Of a DNA stretch of 64,000 nt, positions 24,710 through 36,846 are shown one piece after another. The stretch lies in the NCBI RefSeq assembly GCF_003576645.1, contig NC_044929.1, positions 7,173,845 to 7,237,844 of the forward strand, given 5' to 3'. Positions within the stretch are counted from its first letter, which is position 1. Every line of letters starts with the position of its first letter. The notes beneath the pieces were generated by a model, which ran no database searches, was not told the origin of the DNA, and worked only from the letters and a program-made list of their open reading frames with translations. Source of the stretch: Ipomoea triloba. Lineage: Eukaryota > Streptophyta > Magnoliopsida > Solanales > Convolvulaceae. The translations under genes were made by a program, and so were the position numbers.

Positions 24710-25190
24710 ATGATTCTTAAAATATTTTTTAATTTTTAGTGTTTGACAAGAGAGAAAATATTAAAGTTAATGAAAATCGATTTTCTGTAAAGGAAAACAA
24801 AGTCAATTTTTTAAACAATGACTTTTCCTTTCTTTAGAAAAGTCATTTTTCAGGCACGCTCATTAATTTTCAAGAAACGACTTCTTCTCTGAGATGGGAG
24901 TAGTCGCCTTTCGTCGGAGAAGGTGACCGGTAGTCGCCTTCTCTGAATCAGTCGCGTTCCATCTCTGGTAGAATGCGACCGGCGACGGTTCGACTATTGT
25001 TGTAGCGAATTTTGTCTTCGGAGTTGACTTGATAAAGTTTAGGGTATTTGACCATTTTCTTTTCTGCCTATTAGAAAGTTTTTTTTAGATTGCAACTAAA
25101 CACTATAAATGGAAATATTTTTGTAAAAATAACTCTTTTTTCAAAAAATATTTTCAAAAGTCATTTTCTTGGTTTTCAAACCCCCTTAAT
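24710..25190. mobile_element. Candidate MITE with GC-rich core
   Basis: The AT-rich flanks are imperfect inverted repeats (GTGTTTGACAAGAGAGAAAAT on the left; ATTTTCTTGGTTTTCAAACCCCC on the right). A markedly GC-richer core (about 24885-25015, with repeated GTCGCCTT and GGCGACGG motifs) sits between them. Confidence 0.45.
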
Positions 25191-25374
25191 AATTTAATTA
25201 AAATAAAACGAAAATCAATTTAAAGATAGAAGGAGCAAATTTATGGAACAACATTTTATGCACTTGCATTCACAGTCGTACAACAGGAAATCCTCTCAAT
25301 ATATTTTGAAGATTATTTGATTTTGCTGTAATATAGGATGGTGGTGATCCAAATATAATACGGAGAATTTCAAT

Positions 25375-26671
25375 TCAAGATGGATCACTGTGTTTATCAT
25401 CATTATTATTATGATTATTGTTATCGGGTGCAGAGGAGAGGAGAGAAAAGCACACATCCACAAACGCAGAAACGATGAAATCATGGATCCCCTTGCTGTT
25501 AACCCTCAAGTACCAAGCCAGCAAATTCTCCAAACACTCCCAATCCAACTTATTATTCCCTTCATCATCTCCCTTCACCCCATAAACCTCCAACATCTCT
25601 TCCATGGAGGTTACCAGCTCCCTGTACGGATCCGCAGTCTCCATCGCCACCACCTCACACTCCTTGAACGGGAACCCCGCCGCCGTCGCCAAAATCGAAC
25701 ACGATTCCTCTAGCTCGAACGAGAGCCTCCTTGACGCCAACGCCTGGTTCACCTGCGGTTTACCATATAATATATAAAATATTGGTGGATGGAGGCTTGA
25801 AAAGTCAAATTCAGTAACAAATGGTTAGAGGTGGTTAGCCAAAGATTTAAAGGTTAAGTCTAACATCTTAGGCAAAGGTTTGAAGCGCCAAATCCAGTAT
25901 CAAGTTACTAAGGATTACTAGGGGAGGTGTAAAGGGCCAAGTCAAGTGACTAGGGATGCTGGGTAGAGGTGTAAAGTGTCAAGTCCAGCATCAAGTGGTT
26001 AGGAGTTGTTAGTAGGAGGCCTAAAAAGTCAAGTCCAGCACCTGGACAGAGGCTTAAAAAGCTAAGTTCTGTTATTAGTGGAAGGCCTAAAGGGTCAAAT
26101 CCAACACCTAGGAAGAGATCTGAAAAGTTAAATTCGGTTTTTAGTCGGAAGCTTAAAGGGTCAAGTCTAACATATAGCTAACATATAGGTAGAAACTTAA
26201 AGAGCTATGTCTAGTATCAGGCAGCTAAGTGTTGTTGGATACAACTTAAAGGGCTAAATCTAACCTATTGTCTTTTGAAATGTGAAATTAATTGCTATGC
26301 AAGTATAAGGAAATAAAGTTGTGTCTTGAACTCCTAATTATAACTTTTAGCTCAGTGATAAGAGCTTTATCATAACAAATATAAACGTATATGAGAGTTC
26401 TAGGTTGGGGTTTACTACTCACCTGAATCTTCATTGTCTCCTCTCCCTGGGCAAGAAGGGGAGAAGCCCATTCCGGGGTTGCAGCCAAACGGTGATGAGT
26501 AGTGGTGTGTGCAGCTTGGATTAGCTTGTTCTTGTGCAGAGAAAAAAAGGGTTTGGGGATTAATCGCCATTTCCACAATAAGTGTGAGTGGTGGTTGTTT
26601 CTGCAGAATAGGGAGAGAGGATTCCAGGTCCTCTTGGTATTCGAGGTTTTCCGGCTGCCCCTGCCCATCAA
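25375..26671 (-). CDS. OFP: OVATE family protein
   Basis: Two exons on the minus strand: 26671-26423 (83 codons) and 25752-25375 (125 codons plus stop), 208 aa in all. The donor is CAG|GTGAGT and the acceptor CGCAG|GT. Residues ~118-187 match the C-terminal OVATE domain: VAMETADPYREL, SMEEMLEVYG, ENLLAWYLRVNSKGIHDFIV, SAFVDV. The N-terminal exon is basic and low in recognisable motifs; the C-terminus is Asn/Asp-rich. OVATE proteins act mainly as transcriptional repressors, with KNOX/BELL homeodomain partners, and shape fruit, leaf and cell-wall growth. A second Met is the next codon, so the start could be one residue later. An intron is less usual in this family, but both splice sites are good. 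Which OFP subgroup it belongs to cannot be settled. Confidence 0.85.
25785..26270. repeat. Degenerate tandem repeat in OFP intron
   Basis: Units of roughly 50-60 bp recur about eight times. Each has a core like AGGCTTAAAGGGTCAAGTCC with variable spacing. It fills most of the 670-bp OFP intron. Confidence 0.75.
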
Positions 26672-26718
26672 GAATATTAAGCTCTGCAGGGTGGAGAGCT
26701 TTTTGTCTTTTGTTTAAC

Positions 26719-26726
26719 TATTTATA
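26719..26726 (-). promoter_or_regulatory. Candidate TATA box of OFP
   Basis: Read on the minus strand this is TATAAATA, about 48 nt upstream of the OFP start codon. It would imply a leader of only about 20 nt, so it may be the box of a minor start or coincidental. Confidence 0.4.
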
Positions 26727-26759
26727 ATACATGTAAAGAATTTTTGGTGCTGCTTTGAT

Positions 26760-27278
26760 TTAATGACCATGGGAGATTTTATGATATTAGCTTCACACCT
26801 TCAATGCATGAGCTAATTAACGTGGCTGGTTTAATGGAAATGATGATGTACACTGCATAATTTCTATAGATGGTGTTGGACCGTTGGTATTATTTTGTGT
26901 ATATATATATAATTGATACTTTTACCAGGTAAGATTCACATGCGTGTTTATCAGCATCTAGAGTTTTTCTAAATTATAATATGATTTTTTAATATAATAT
27001 TATAAAATATGACACTTTTAAGCTCTGGGGTAACTAATGTATATATATTTAATTTAGTAATTCAATTACTTAATTTAATCTCTCAGTTAATATTAAAGTA
27101 GTGGATTTGATCATGAAGAACCAAAAGTTCAAATCTAATATCAATATGTCACTTAATAAAATGGTTAATTCTATCACTTTACGGATAATTGAAAGACTAA
27201 ATTTATACAATAGTCACAATTGCGATACTAAAAGTGGTATTTTTCCTTAATATTATTATATGAATAATTTTGAATGAA
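26760..27278. other. AT-rich sequence, no gene seen
   Basis: No coding signal or recognised element. Confidence 0.5.
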
Positions 27279-27540
27279 TGATGAGGAAAACCTACAACTA
27301 CCCGAGAGTGTGCGTTAGGTAAACCTCGCCTTGTAAGTTGTGACCCTAGCCGATAAAGAACCAAAAAAAGATAAATCAGCTTAAATTACAAATAGTTGAC
27401 TGACAAATTATACTGTGAACCAAATAATGAACCCACACTAAAAATGAATCATTAATATACTAAAAATATACCTTATGTCAGTGGTCTATACTCTATAGTA
27501 TAATGATTTGTCAACCATTTAACCAACTTGGTTATACAAG
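27279..27540 (-). mobile_element. tRNA-derived SINE (family A), diverged
   Basis: It shares the family A body (GTGACCCTAGCCGATAAAG; compare GTGACCCTAGTCGGCAAAGG at about 8820). Its minus-strand start is A-box-like (ACCAAGTTGGTTAAATGG). A family-unlike insertion near 27395-27500 makes it longer. Confidence 0.7.
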
Positions 27541-27629
27541 CAAATAAATTTTCTCTCTTAATTATTGTATGACTTTTTAAAACAGTATATATTTAGTAGA
27601 TTCACTAATAGGGAAGTTGTTTAAAAAAA

Positions 27630-28105
27630 GAAAATTTTTACTATTAACTATTACATACATGCATGTATCAAATTTGATCCTTAACTATTAATATTTTCAA
27701 ATTAGGTGCATAACTATGTAATTTATATTACATTTGGTCCATGACTATTAATATTTTCAAATTAGGTGCATATATGACTATGTAATTGTATCACATGTAG
27801 TCCAACCGTTCAATTTTCCGGCCAAGCTTTCGGTCAATTATTGCCGGAATTTCAACGAGAAAAATAATATGTTCTAATTAAAATGGTATTTCTGCCAACT
27901 ATAGTCTAAAAAGTTTTTTTTTTTTTTTTGATGAAATTTTGGCAATAGTTGATTGAAAACTTGGTCAGAAAATTATATGACATGATCAAATATGATATAA
28001 ATTACATAGTCATGCACCTAATTAATTTAAAAATATTTACAGTCAAGAATCAAAATTGATACATATACAATAGTCAAAGGATCAAAAGCGAACCCTTTTT
28101 AAAGA
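27630..28105. mobile_element. Foldback MITE
   Basis: The left arm (TTTGATCCTTAACTATTAAT, AATTAGGTGCATAACTATG) reappears inverted in the right arm (CATAGTCATGCACCTAATT, AGTCAAAGGATCAAAA), with arms of about 150 bp. An extra near-copy of the left-arm segment lies at 27718-27780. No ORF. Confidence 0.75.
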
Positions 28106-28148
28106 AGTAATAGGAAAGTTACGAAATTTTTAGAAACAAATGATTTTA

Positions 28149-28608
28149 TATATATATATATATATATATAATGGGTTCCCATGTTGTTGCCCTTCTCAGA
28201 TGCGATTGTGTGGTTGCTTAGGTGCGTAGCTTTCCTTTTAAGGTGCATCGTTTTCCTTCTTAAAATGCGTGGTTTGTGTGCTTAATATGCGTCAGTGATG
28301 AAACTTAAGGTGCGTCAACCTAAAGCTTTAGATGCGTGGGTTTCCTTCTTAAGGTACGCTGTTTTCCTTCTTAATGTGCGTGATTTGTATGCTTATGGTG
28401 CCCCATTTTAAAACTTTAGGTGTGTGATTTGTGTTCTTAAGGTGTTTTGTTTGTGCGCTTAAGGTGCGTGAGTTGTGTATTGAAGGTGCACCATTTAAAA
28501 TCTTTAAGTGCGTGATTTGTGTTCTTAAGTGCTTTGTTTGTATACTTAAGGTGCGTAGTTCATGTACTTCAGGTGCGTCATTTTAAAGCTTAAGGTGAGT
28601 AACTGAAC

Positions 28609-28650
<42 letters not shown>
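28149..28650. repeat. Minisatellite block between (TA)n tracts
   Basis: (TA)n at 28149-28171 and 28612-28650 bracket about 25 degenerate copies of CTTAAGGTGCGT-N(8-12). It opens ATGGGTTCCC and closes CTGAACCCTTATATA, so its outer edges are short inverted GGGTTC/GAACCC repeats. A related block lies at 30120-30478. Confidence 0.8.
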
Positions 28651-28657
<7 letters not shown>

Positions 28658-29400
28658 GATGGTTTACGTGCGAAGTAAACTCTCATGTGAAAAATAGGGT
28701 GAGATCTAAGCCATTGATATAATCTAGATTAACTGTCCAGAATGTAGGAAAATTAAAACACAAAAAGCGCGCTTACTGGAGTTATTTTCATTTAGTTTTT
28801 AGAGCAATGCAAAGTTCAATGTTATGTACCTAAAGGCTGAAAGTTACGCATCTGTAGTTCAAAAAGTATGCACCTAAGGCAACAAAGTTATGCACCTAAT
28901 AGTTAAAATGTATTCACTCGTAGGCTAAACTCTATGCACCTTACAATATGCACCCAACGAAGGAAAAAAAGTAAATATTTACTTGAAGATAAATCATGCA
29001 CTCGAACAAGGAACAATATGCATACAAAGAAGGAATAATATGCACCCAACGAAGGAAAATAATACACCTAAAGAAAAAATTAAATATTCACTAGAAGATA
29101 AACCATGTACTCGAAGAAGGAACAATACGCACTCACTCAACAAAGGAAAATAATGCACAAAAAAAAAATAATGTTCACTAAAAGATAAACCATGCACTCG
29201 AAGAAGGAACAATATGCCCCAAAGAAAAAAAAACCTGAACTTAGCTTACACTACATTACCATAATGCCACCGCGTTTTTTAAAAATTTTCTTCATTCTGA
29301 ACACTAGATATGAACGAAATCAATGGTTGTGATTTAACCTCATTTTTTCACCTAAGACATCATTCGCAGCTAATCTTGTGTGTGTGCGTGTGTATGCATG
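28651..29400. mobile_element. TIR element with GCACYTKAAG minisatellite core
   Basis: Inverted ends of ~100 bp (GTGAAAAATAGGGTGAGATC, CCATTGAT, AGAATGTAGG on the left; CACAACCATTGATTTCG and GTGAAAAAATGAGG inverted on the right at about 29270-29380). The core is tandem copies of GCACTCGAAGAAGGAACAAT and similar. (TA)n tracts lie on both outer sides. Confidence 0.65.
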
Positions 29401-29409
29401 TGTGTGTAT

Positions 29410-30119
29410 ATATATAACGACTTCTCTTTTTAAAAGCATCATTTTAGCCAACCACTATGTAGTGTGATAACATCTCTTATTCTCGGTTATTATTCTAAAT
29501 GAGTGGTTACAAGATCAAACTCCCGTGGTGGAACATTGATTCTTTGGGTTGGTATAGAACATATACTAGTCTTTGAATTAGTATAGAATAAATACTACTT
29601 TGTAAATAATTATTGTTTAAAAAAAATGCCTCATTTTATAAGTACAACATTGTCACATTAAAAAATCAACTTTTAAAAAGTAAATTTAAGATACGAAAAT
29701 GCACAATATTTTTTTAAACCATAAAATTAAAGTTGTTTAACTAATTTGTATATGAATTAATGAATGATCCAATACGTATTGTATGGCACTCTGATATGAT
29801 TTATGACTAGACACCAAGGATATTGGTGAGATTATAATTAGTACATTAATTAGTGTGAATCCAGCCTCACATACTTAATGAATATTGTATTAGTTGTGAA
29901 TTTGTGATGAATATTTACTTGTTCTGTGAAAATAATAAATATTGTTCGAAAAAAATTTATATTAATATTACATTGCAACATTGTTCAGATTATTTAAGTT
30001 AAGTTTCCATCTAAATAATGTCGCTATTAAAGTTGATGATCTAATAATATCAAAATATTTAATATGGATTTAATTTAACAAATTTTTAATTTTTAATTCA
30101 ACTCAAACTTAGCATTATT
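29410..30119. other. AT-rich sequence, no gene seen
   Basis: No coding signal and no clear element ends. Confidence 0.5.
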
Positions 30120-30447
30120 TGATCCCACATAATTGAGTTTCGTGTTGTTGAAGTTGGTCTTCTCTTGTGCGGTTGTTTAGGTGTGTAGTTTTCCTTCTTA
30201 AGGTGCATGATTTTCCTTTTTAAAGTGTGTTGTTTGTGTGCTTAATGCGTCAGTGTTGAAACTTAAGTTGTGTCAACCTAAAGCTTAGGTGTGTGGTTTT
30301 TCTTCTTAAGGTGCGTGATTTGTATGCTTAAGGCGCGTCAATGATGAAACTTAAGGTGCATGGTTTGTGTACTTCATGTGCGTCATTTTAATGCTTATAA
30401 GGTGTGTAACCGCACAACTGCACAAAAAGCTATACTCGCACCTGAAC

Positions 30448-30478
<31 letters not shown>
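30120..30478. repeat. Second CTTAAGGTGC minisatellite block
   Basis: It has the same layout as 28149-28650: a CTTCTCTTGTGCGGTTG opening, a CTTAAGGTGCGT-type array, a close reading GCACCTGAACCCTT, and (TA)n at about 30453-30478. Confidence 0.75.
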
Positions 30479-31390
30479 GGTCAAGGGTCATGTGCGGATG
30501 ACTCCCTAGATTGGATGTTCTTTAAAAAAAAATCATTTTGAATTAATAAAAAATGTGCACTTGAAAGCACAAAACTATGCACTTGAAAGCACAAAAGTGT
30601 GCACTTAAAGGCTAAAATTTTGTACACGAAGGCACAAAAATGTGCAATCGAAACAATTTATAGTACAAAAAAAAGTTATTGAACTTAAGTGTTATTGAAG
30701 CAATTAACCATATAATTCGTTTGTAAATCTCAAAAACTTTTATTAGAAAGCTAGTTATATGTTGTTGAAAAGAATGCAATATATATAACAAATACGCCAA
30801 GAATCGTGCACTTGAAGACAAAAAATTATGCACTTGAAGACATAAAAAGTGTACTTGAAGGCCAAAATTCTGCATTTGAATGCAAATAGATGTGCAATTG
30901 ATGCAATTTATGGTACCAAAAAGGGAAGTTATTCAACTTAAGTGTTATTGAAGCAATTACACTTGCAAATCAGTTGTAAATCCAAATTTTGCACTCAAAG
31001 GCACAAAGATATGTAGACTCAAAGGAGAAATTATGTATTGAAATGTGAAACAAAACAGAAGCACTAGAAGGCGTAAAAAGATGCACTTGAAGGCATAAAA
31101 AGATGCACTTGAAGAAGAAAAATGTGCACTCAAAGGGAAATTTGTATTGAAGTGTGAAACAAAACATATGCACTTGAATGCATAAAAAGATGCACTTCAA
31201 GAAGGAAAAATGTGCACTCGAATACAAAGACAATATGACTTACTCAAAATTACAAGAATGCCACCGCGCATTTTTTAAATTCATTTTCAATCTGGGCTGT
31301 AGATTTAGACTATATCTATGGTTGAGACTTATCCCTATTTTTTATTTTTTTTTTATCTAAAGGCTTCCTTTGCATATGTTCCAAATTACA
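30479..31390. mobile_element. TIR/minisatellite element, second copy
   Basis: The core (about 30550-31220) is an array of GCACTTGAAGGCACAAAA-type units in the orientation opposite to the preceding block. The right part (31250-31370) matches the right arm of the 28651-29400 element (ATGCCACCGCG...TTTT, TATGGTTGAGAC). It ends at a (CA)n run, 31390-31408. Confidence 0.6.
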
Positions 31391-32275
31391 CACACACACA
31401 CACACACACCCACTAAGGTGTGTAAGTTCATAGCTTAAGGTGCTATATATGTTTAAAACTTAAGGTGCGTCACTTTCTAGTTTAAGGTGCATCAGTTTAA
31501 CTCTTAAAGAGCGTATGTTTAAAACTTAAATTGCATTATTTTCCAGCTTAATAAGGTGAATAAGTTCGAAGTTGTAGGTGCCTAAGTTTAAAGCTTAAGG
31601 TGCTTAAGTTTAAAGCTTAAGGTGCATAAGTTTAAAGATTAAGGTGTATAAGTTTATAGCTTAAGATGCGTATGTTTAAAGCTTAAGGTGTGTCACTTTC
31701 TAGCTTAAAGCTTAAGGTGCATTATTTTCTAGCTTAAGGTGCATAAATTCCAGCATAAGGTGCATAAGTTCGACACTTAAGGTGCATAAGTTCGAGACAC
31801 TTAAAATCATTCGCATCCATGCTGCCAGGAAGCGTGTTTTTTTTTTTTTTTTTTTGTTTAAAAAACTTTCTTCAGTATGAGACGTTGATCTAGATTAGAT
31901 CAACGGCTCAGATCTCACCTTATTTTTCACCTGGGAGAAGATTCACATGTGAACCATCTCCTAGAGAGTGATGCACATTAAGCTTTAAGCATACACACCT
32001 TAAATTATAAACTTACGCACCTTAAGCTATAAACTTACGCACCTTAAACTTTAAGTAAAGTTATAAACTTACGCACCTTAAACTTTAAACTTAGACACTT
32101 AAAGTTATAAACTTACGCACCTTAAGCTTTAGACTTACACAAAATTACCATAATGCCACTGCATTTTTTATAAAATTTTTCTTCATTTTAGGCTGTTGGT
32201 TTTGGCTACATCAATGACCAAGATTTCACCCTATTTTTTATTTGAGAACTCTTTCGCATTTGATCTCTAGTAGAA
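31391..32275. mobile_element. TIR/minisatellite element, third copy
   Basis: Array CTTAAGGTGCATAAGTT at about 31410-31800, an inverted arm at 31855-31965 (GATCAACGGCTCAGATCTCACC, TTCACATGTGAACCATC), an opposite-strand array ACTTACGCACCTTAAGC at 31975-32140, then the right arm again at 32150-32260. Several nested or recombined copies may be present. Confidence 0.6.
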
Positions 32276-32599
32276 ATGGGAGGTAATGACAAATGTGAGA
32301 ATGTTACTAGAAAACGAAAAGGAAAAGAATAAGAAAATGTTGTTGAGGAGGGGGAAGGAAGAGTGATAAGTAAAGGCAAAGGAGTTTTGGAAGAAGAGGT
32401 TTGCAGGGCAAGAGAAATTCAACCAACTGACGCCCCAATTATTGAAGGGAGAGAAGGAGAAAGAAGAAGCTTGAAAATTACCTATCCCATTGAGATCCCC
32501 CTACATTTCACGGAAGATAAACATATATCAACAATTGTCGGTTGTTGAGAAAGCTTTTCAAGAGTGGATTTTGCAGAACCAAGATTCTGACGAGTAAGA
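32276..32599 (+). pseudogene. Transposon-type ORF, first exon remnant
   Basis: The ATG near 32277 opens a Lys/Glu-rich reading (MGGNDKCENVTRKRKGKE) that meets TAA after 18 codons and continues in frame as a charged stretch to about 32547. A short coherent segment in another frame (VVEKAFQEWILQNQ) leads to a GA|GTAAG donor at the LINE insertion point. The continuation is at 38877-39440, beyond the LINE. Confidence 0.5.
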
Positions 32600-32627
32600 A
32601 TTTTTTTTTTTTTTTGAAATAAAAAGC

Positions 32628-33668
32628 TTAGTGCATTAAATCATTATAAAGACAATCAACAAGAAAAGAGGGAGGACTACCAAACCATTCCCCACAACCT
32701 GACTCAGAAACGGCCTCCTGAGCAACAATGTGGGCGGCATGATTCGCAGATCGCTTAGCAAAGTAGAAGACTACATCATTAATCATAGATGCGACTTCTT
32801 TAACATCATCAACAATAAAACCAAAAGCAGAAGTAAATGAGTTTGAACGTAAAGCATAATAAACTAATTGTGAATCAGTTTCAACATCAACTTCTCCCAT
32901 TCCTGTTCCTTTTAGCCAGCTCAAAGTTTCACGAACACATAGTGCCTTGGCCACCTTAACATCAAGACAACCCAAAACACGCGTACCTTTACAAGCGAGG
33001 AATCGTCCCTCTTCATCACGAAGGATCCAACCGAGCCCCATGGCATTGTGATCAATATCAAAACCAACATCAGTATTTAGTTTGATCCTCCCAGAATTCG
33101 GCCTTCTCCATTTGCTCGTAATATGTCTGCTAGGAACACTTGTGCTATCCCCTTCATGCGCAGCCTTCCAATTCTCCAGAAAGGTGAGCGCCGAATTAAC
33201 AACATTACGAACAAAGGGAACACCATTCCACACATTATCGTTTCTGCTACTCCAAATTCCCCAGCACAACATAACAACACGACTCATTATATCCGCACTG
33301 AGGGTGGCAAATAAAGCATAAAGCCAGGAAACAAAATTACCTTGTTCATGTGTCACTGTTGGCAAACCAAGCATAGTCCACATAGCAACCACTTCCGGAC
33401 AGGTCACAAACAAATGATAAGCTGACTCATCCACTCCCCTACACATGTGGCATACTTGAGAGCATGGAATATGTTTCATGAGTAATGCATCTCTAGTGGG
33501 TAAAAAAGAAGAAGCTAATTGCCAGCAAAAAACCTTGACCTTTGGAGGGATATTGAGCTGCCAAATCTTAGGCCATTCGAAGGTGTCGTGAATCTCACCA
33601 ATTAACATTCTGTAGCAAGACTTCACTGAATAATTTTTTTGTTGGTTCCCAAAACCAAATCCATGCAT
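32628..33668 (-). pseudogene. LINE ORF2 C-terminus: zf-RVT and RNase H
   Basis: A 346-codon open frame. The N-terminal part has the zf-RVT pattern (WQLNIPPKVKVFCWQLAS, CSQVCHMCRGVDESAYHLFV, C). The C-terminal part is a plant LINE RNase H: LNTDVGFD, VRETLSW, VETDSQLV and ANHAAHIVAQ supply the acidic and His residues. It was cut from the rest of ORF2 by the LTR insertion upstream (33779-34915). Confidence 0.92.
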
Positions 33669-33778
33669 CAGGAAGCTTGCGCAAGCTCACAGGAATATTT
33701 AAGATAATATTAGAATCACGGCATTAAAAACCTCATTCACATAATCCTCATTCCAGCCGGTTGATATCTACTATGTTG

Positions 33779-34915
33779 TACAATAATTCACCCCTTATTT
33801 TAGTTGTTTTGATGCTTATTTTCTTTATCCTAATGAAATTGAGAATTGTTTGTGTGTTATATTATCCCAAAAGTTGAATTATCCACAAGGAGCAGCAAAG
33901 GAAGAATTTTGGAACAGTTTGGACAAGTTCTAGAAGAAAAGGAAATTACCAAGAAAGAATTGGAAATTGTCTCATGGGCCCAAGGTCCATCTATCTCCTA
34001 TATATTCTACATATTCTCTACAATTGAAGGAGACCCCCTTACAGAGTTCCCAACCCTAGTTAGTTTTAGTTTATTTTTCCCTTCTCTTTATATTTCCCTA
34101 GAATAGTTTAGATTAGTTTTATATTAAATTATTTAATTTCAAGCTTGGAATCTCGGATTGAAGTTGGATTTGTTGTTTATCAGTTAAGTTCTCTTATTCC
34201 TTTATTTACTTTCTTATCAGATTTCTTGCAATGTTTATGGTTATTTATTATTGCTTTGTTTTGTTTACTTTTATGATGCATGAGTAGTTAGCTGTTGGGT
34301 TTGGATTAGGGTCCTATTGCTATTCTTGATGCTAGATTTGTGATTATTGCATAAAGGGAAATAATTGTTTACCTAGGGTTTATGTTTGAGTTGGATTATA
34401 TTTTCCTCTTATTAATAATTGATGCGCAGCTTTTATTGATTTGTTTTGGAGAGGATTTCATCACAACGAAAGTTGGGTGAAAGACTCAGCCTAACCAATT
34501 TCAATCCAATTTTTCCTACTATGAGAATAGGGGTAATTTGGGGGCTTATAGTGCTTTTGTGTTTAAGGTTATGATTGATGCATCACGAAAGTGGGCAATC
34601 TTAGCCTAATTCTTGTTATTGATTACGAAAGTAGCGAACTTGAATTCTTGAGTGCATTGCCAATAAATCCCTTGGTTAATTGTTTTTCCCTAATTCTGAG
34701 TTGTTAGAGCATCAATATTGCAATATCCCTAATCTGACCCATTCTTTTATCATATAGTTTTCCCTTATTTTATTTGTATATTTTATTTTATTTTAATTCC
34801 TAAATCATATTTTCCTTGGATTCTAGTGAATTCCAATACTTTAGTGCCTAGGATTTAATAATTCACACAATACGTGCCATAGCCCCAATACTCAGCGGAA
34901 CGACATTTACACCCT
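33779..34915. mobile_element. Solo LTR-like insertion in the LINE
   Basis: The LINE protein breaks after VSSLFNNQATGDEV (34932) and resumes with WNEDYVNEVFNAV near 33750. The insert starts TGTTGTACAATAATTC and has no coding capacity. Its first ~400 bp are clearly related to 39610-40200 (shared TTTAGTTGTTTT, GAGAATTGTTTGTGTGTTAT, CCCTAGTTAGTTTTAGTTTA, TTTCCC), so both are copies of one LTR family. The exact right end and target duplication are not certain. Confidence 0.65.
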
Positions 34916-34931
34916 CTTTTTACACTCACTA

Positions 34932-36687
34932 TTATACTTCATCACCGGTGGCCTGATTATTAAATAATGAGGAGACTGGGGCATTTCGTACGGACTCATG
35001 TAGAGCTGTACTAACAAAAGGTTCACCAGCTGTAGGAAGCCACGGATCACATCCAATAATAGTGCTATTTCCATCACCAATACATCGTTTACATCCCAAT
35101 CTCACAGCATTCTGAACTTCAAGCATACCCCTCCAAATAAACGACGAGTTACTCCCAGCAGTGGCCTAAAAAACGAACAGTTAGGATAAAACCTACTCTT
35201 GTAGACCCGGGCAACAAGTGACGAGGGCCTAGTGACTAAACGCAACGCTTGTTTTTCTAATAATGCAAGATTCATCTCACAGAGCCGTCTAAATCCCATG
35301 CCGCCTTTTTCCTTTGGGATACTCAAACCGGTCCACGACTTCCATTTCAACCCCTTACCATCGCCTACTGTTCCCGTCCACCAAAACTTGTTCAGAATTG
35401 CTTCAATTTCCTTACATAACCCTATTGCCATCAAAAAGACCATCATAGCGTAGCATGGCATAGCTTGTAGAACATTCTTTAATAATACTTCACGACCAGC
35501 ACGGGAAAGGAATCTTGAGTTCCAGCTTCTCACACGGTTCAGAATGTTATCTTTAATGAATCCCAAAATTACTTTCTTGTTTCGGCCCACCATCGATGGT
35601 AATCCCAAATATTTGCCAACCATATCTTCTTGACCAACGCCTAAGATATTAATAACATCAGAACGGGTTTCTTGTTGGACATTAGAATTGAAACATACTA
35701 GGGATTTATCAAAATGGATCCTTTGACCCGAGGCAGCCGCATAAGTATCAAGCACCTGCTCCATTTGCACACTTTCATCCCTATTCGCGCGAAGAAATAA
35801 GAAACAATCGTCAGCAAATAAAAGATGTGAAATAGAAGGGGCTCCTCTCGCCACACACAGCCCATGTAATAAACCACGCCTCATTCTGTTGTTGATTAGC
35901 GCACTCAGTCCCTCAGCAACAAATAAAAATAGGTACGGTGAGAGCGGACCACCTTGACGGAGGCCCCTACCTGGCACAATAGGACCCAAATGATCCTGCT
36001 CAAAAAGAATATGATATTTAACGCTCCTAAGTGTTTCATAAATTATGTCCACCCACCGTTGCCCGATCCCCATCTTAGCCATTACCGCCTTAACAAAGCA
36101 CCATTCTACACGATCGTAGGCCTTGCTCATATTCACTTTAAGAGCTGCACCCCTTCCTTACCTTGAGTTTTTCTCTTCAGATAATGGTGTGCTTCATAGG
36201 CAAGCAAGATATTATCTGTTATTAAACGGCTAGGCACAAATGCACTTTGGGCATGAGAAATAAGTCCTTCTAAGAGCGGCTTCATTCGGTTGGCACACAC
36301 TTTTGCAGCAACCTTGTATAGCACATTACAAAGGGAAATCGGTCGTAGATCCTTCATAGACTCAGGTTGTGCTTTCTTCGGAACCAAAACGATAAAGGTG
36401 CCATTTGCCTTATCTAGTAATCGGCTAGTCTCCACGAACTGCCGACAAAACATAGTCACATCGCCCCTTACTACTTCCCAGAAATGTTGATAAAACCCCG
36501 GGCCAAATCCATTTGGGCTAGGCGATTTATCTGGGTGCATTTGAAATACCGCTTTGCGCACCTCTTCTGCACTTATTGGCTGAACAAGTCTCGCATTATC
36601 CTCATCATTAATATGACAACTTATGCATGAGATTACTTCCTCCATGTTACCATTTTGTTGCAGTAAATAGCAATTGGAAGTAGTCAA
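34932..36687 (-). pseudogene. LINE ORF2 reverse transcriptase
   Basis: Two overlapping frames. 36687-36133 holds the N-terminal RT motifs (PDKSPSPNGFGPGFYQ, LRPISLCNVLYK, SAFVPSRLITDN). 36136-35102 holds the first catalytic Asp (NMSKAYDRVEW), LRQGGPLSPYLF and the catalytic FADD (LLFADDCF, near 35820). A third frame, 35126-34932, carries the connector. Single frameshifts near 36140 and 35110 break it. Confidence 0.93.
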
Positions 36688-36846
36688 CCATTACACTGCC
36701 AATTGCATCTGCATTGTCAATCCAAACCCCATCCTCATTCTGCAACTTATGCACCTTATTTCTCCTCTTCCTCATCTTAACTGAGTTGTGAAAATATTTT
36801 GTGTTCGAGTCACCTCCCTTCCACCAGTGCTCCTTGGCTCTCTGTT

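Noticed and set aside
30612..31233. Cys/Leu-rich minus-strand frames that look like repeated membrane segments
   Set aside because: They are translations of the GCACTTGAAG minisatellite with no start context or conserved length.
28149..32275. CRISPR-like array of repeats and spacers
   Set aside because: Units are degenerate, have no constant repeat plus unique spacer layout, and lie in a plant nuclear context.
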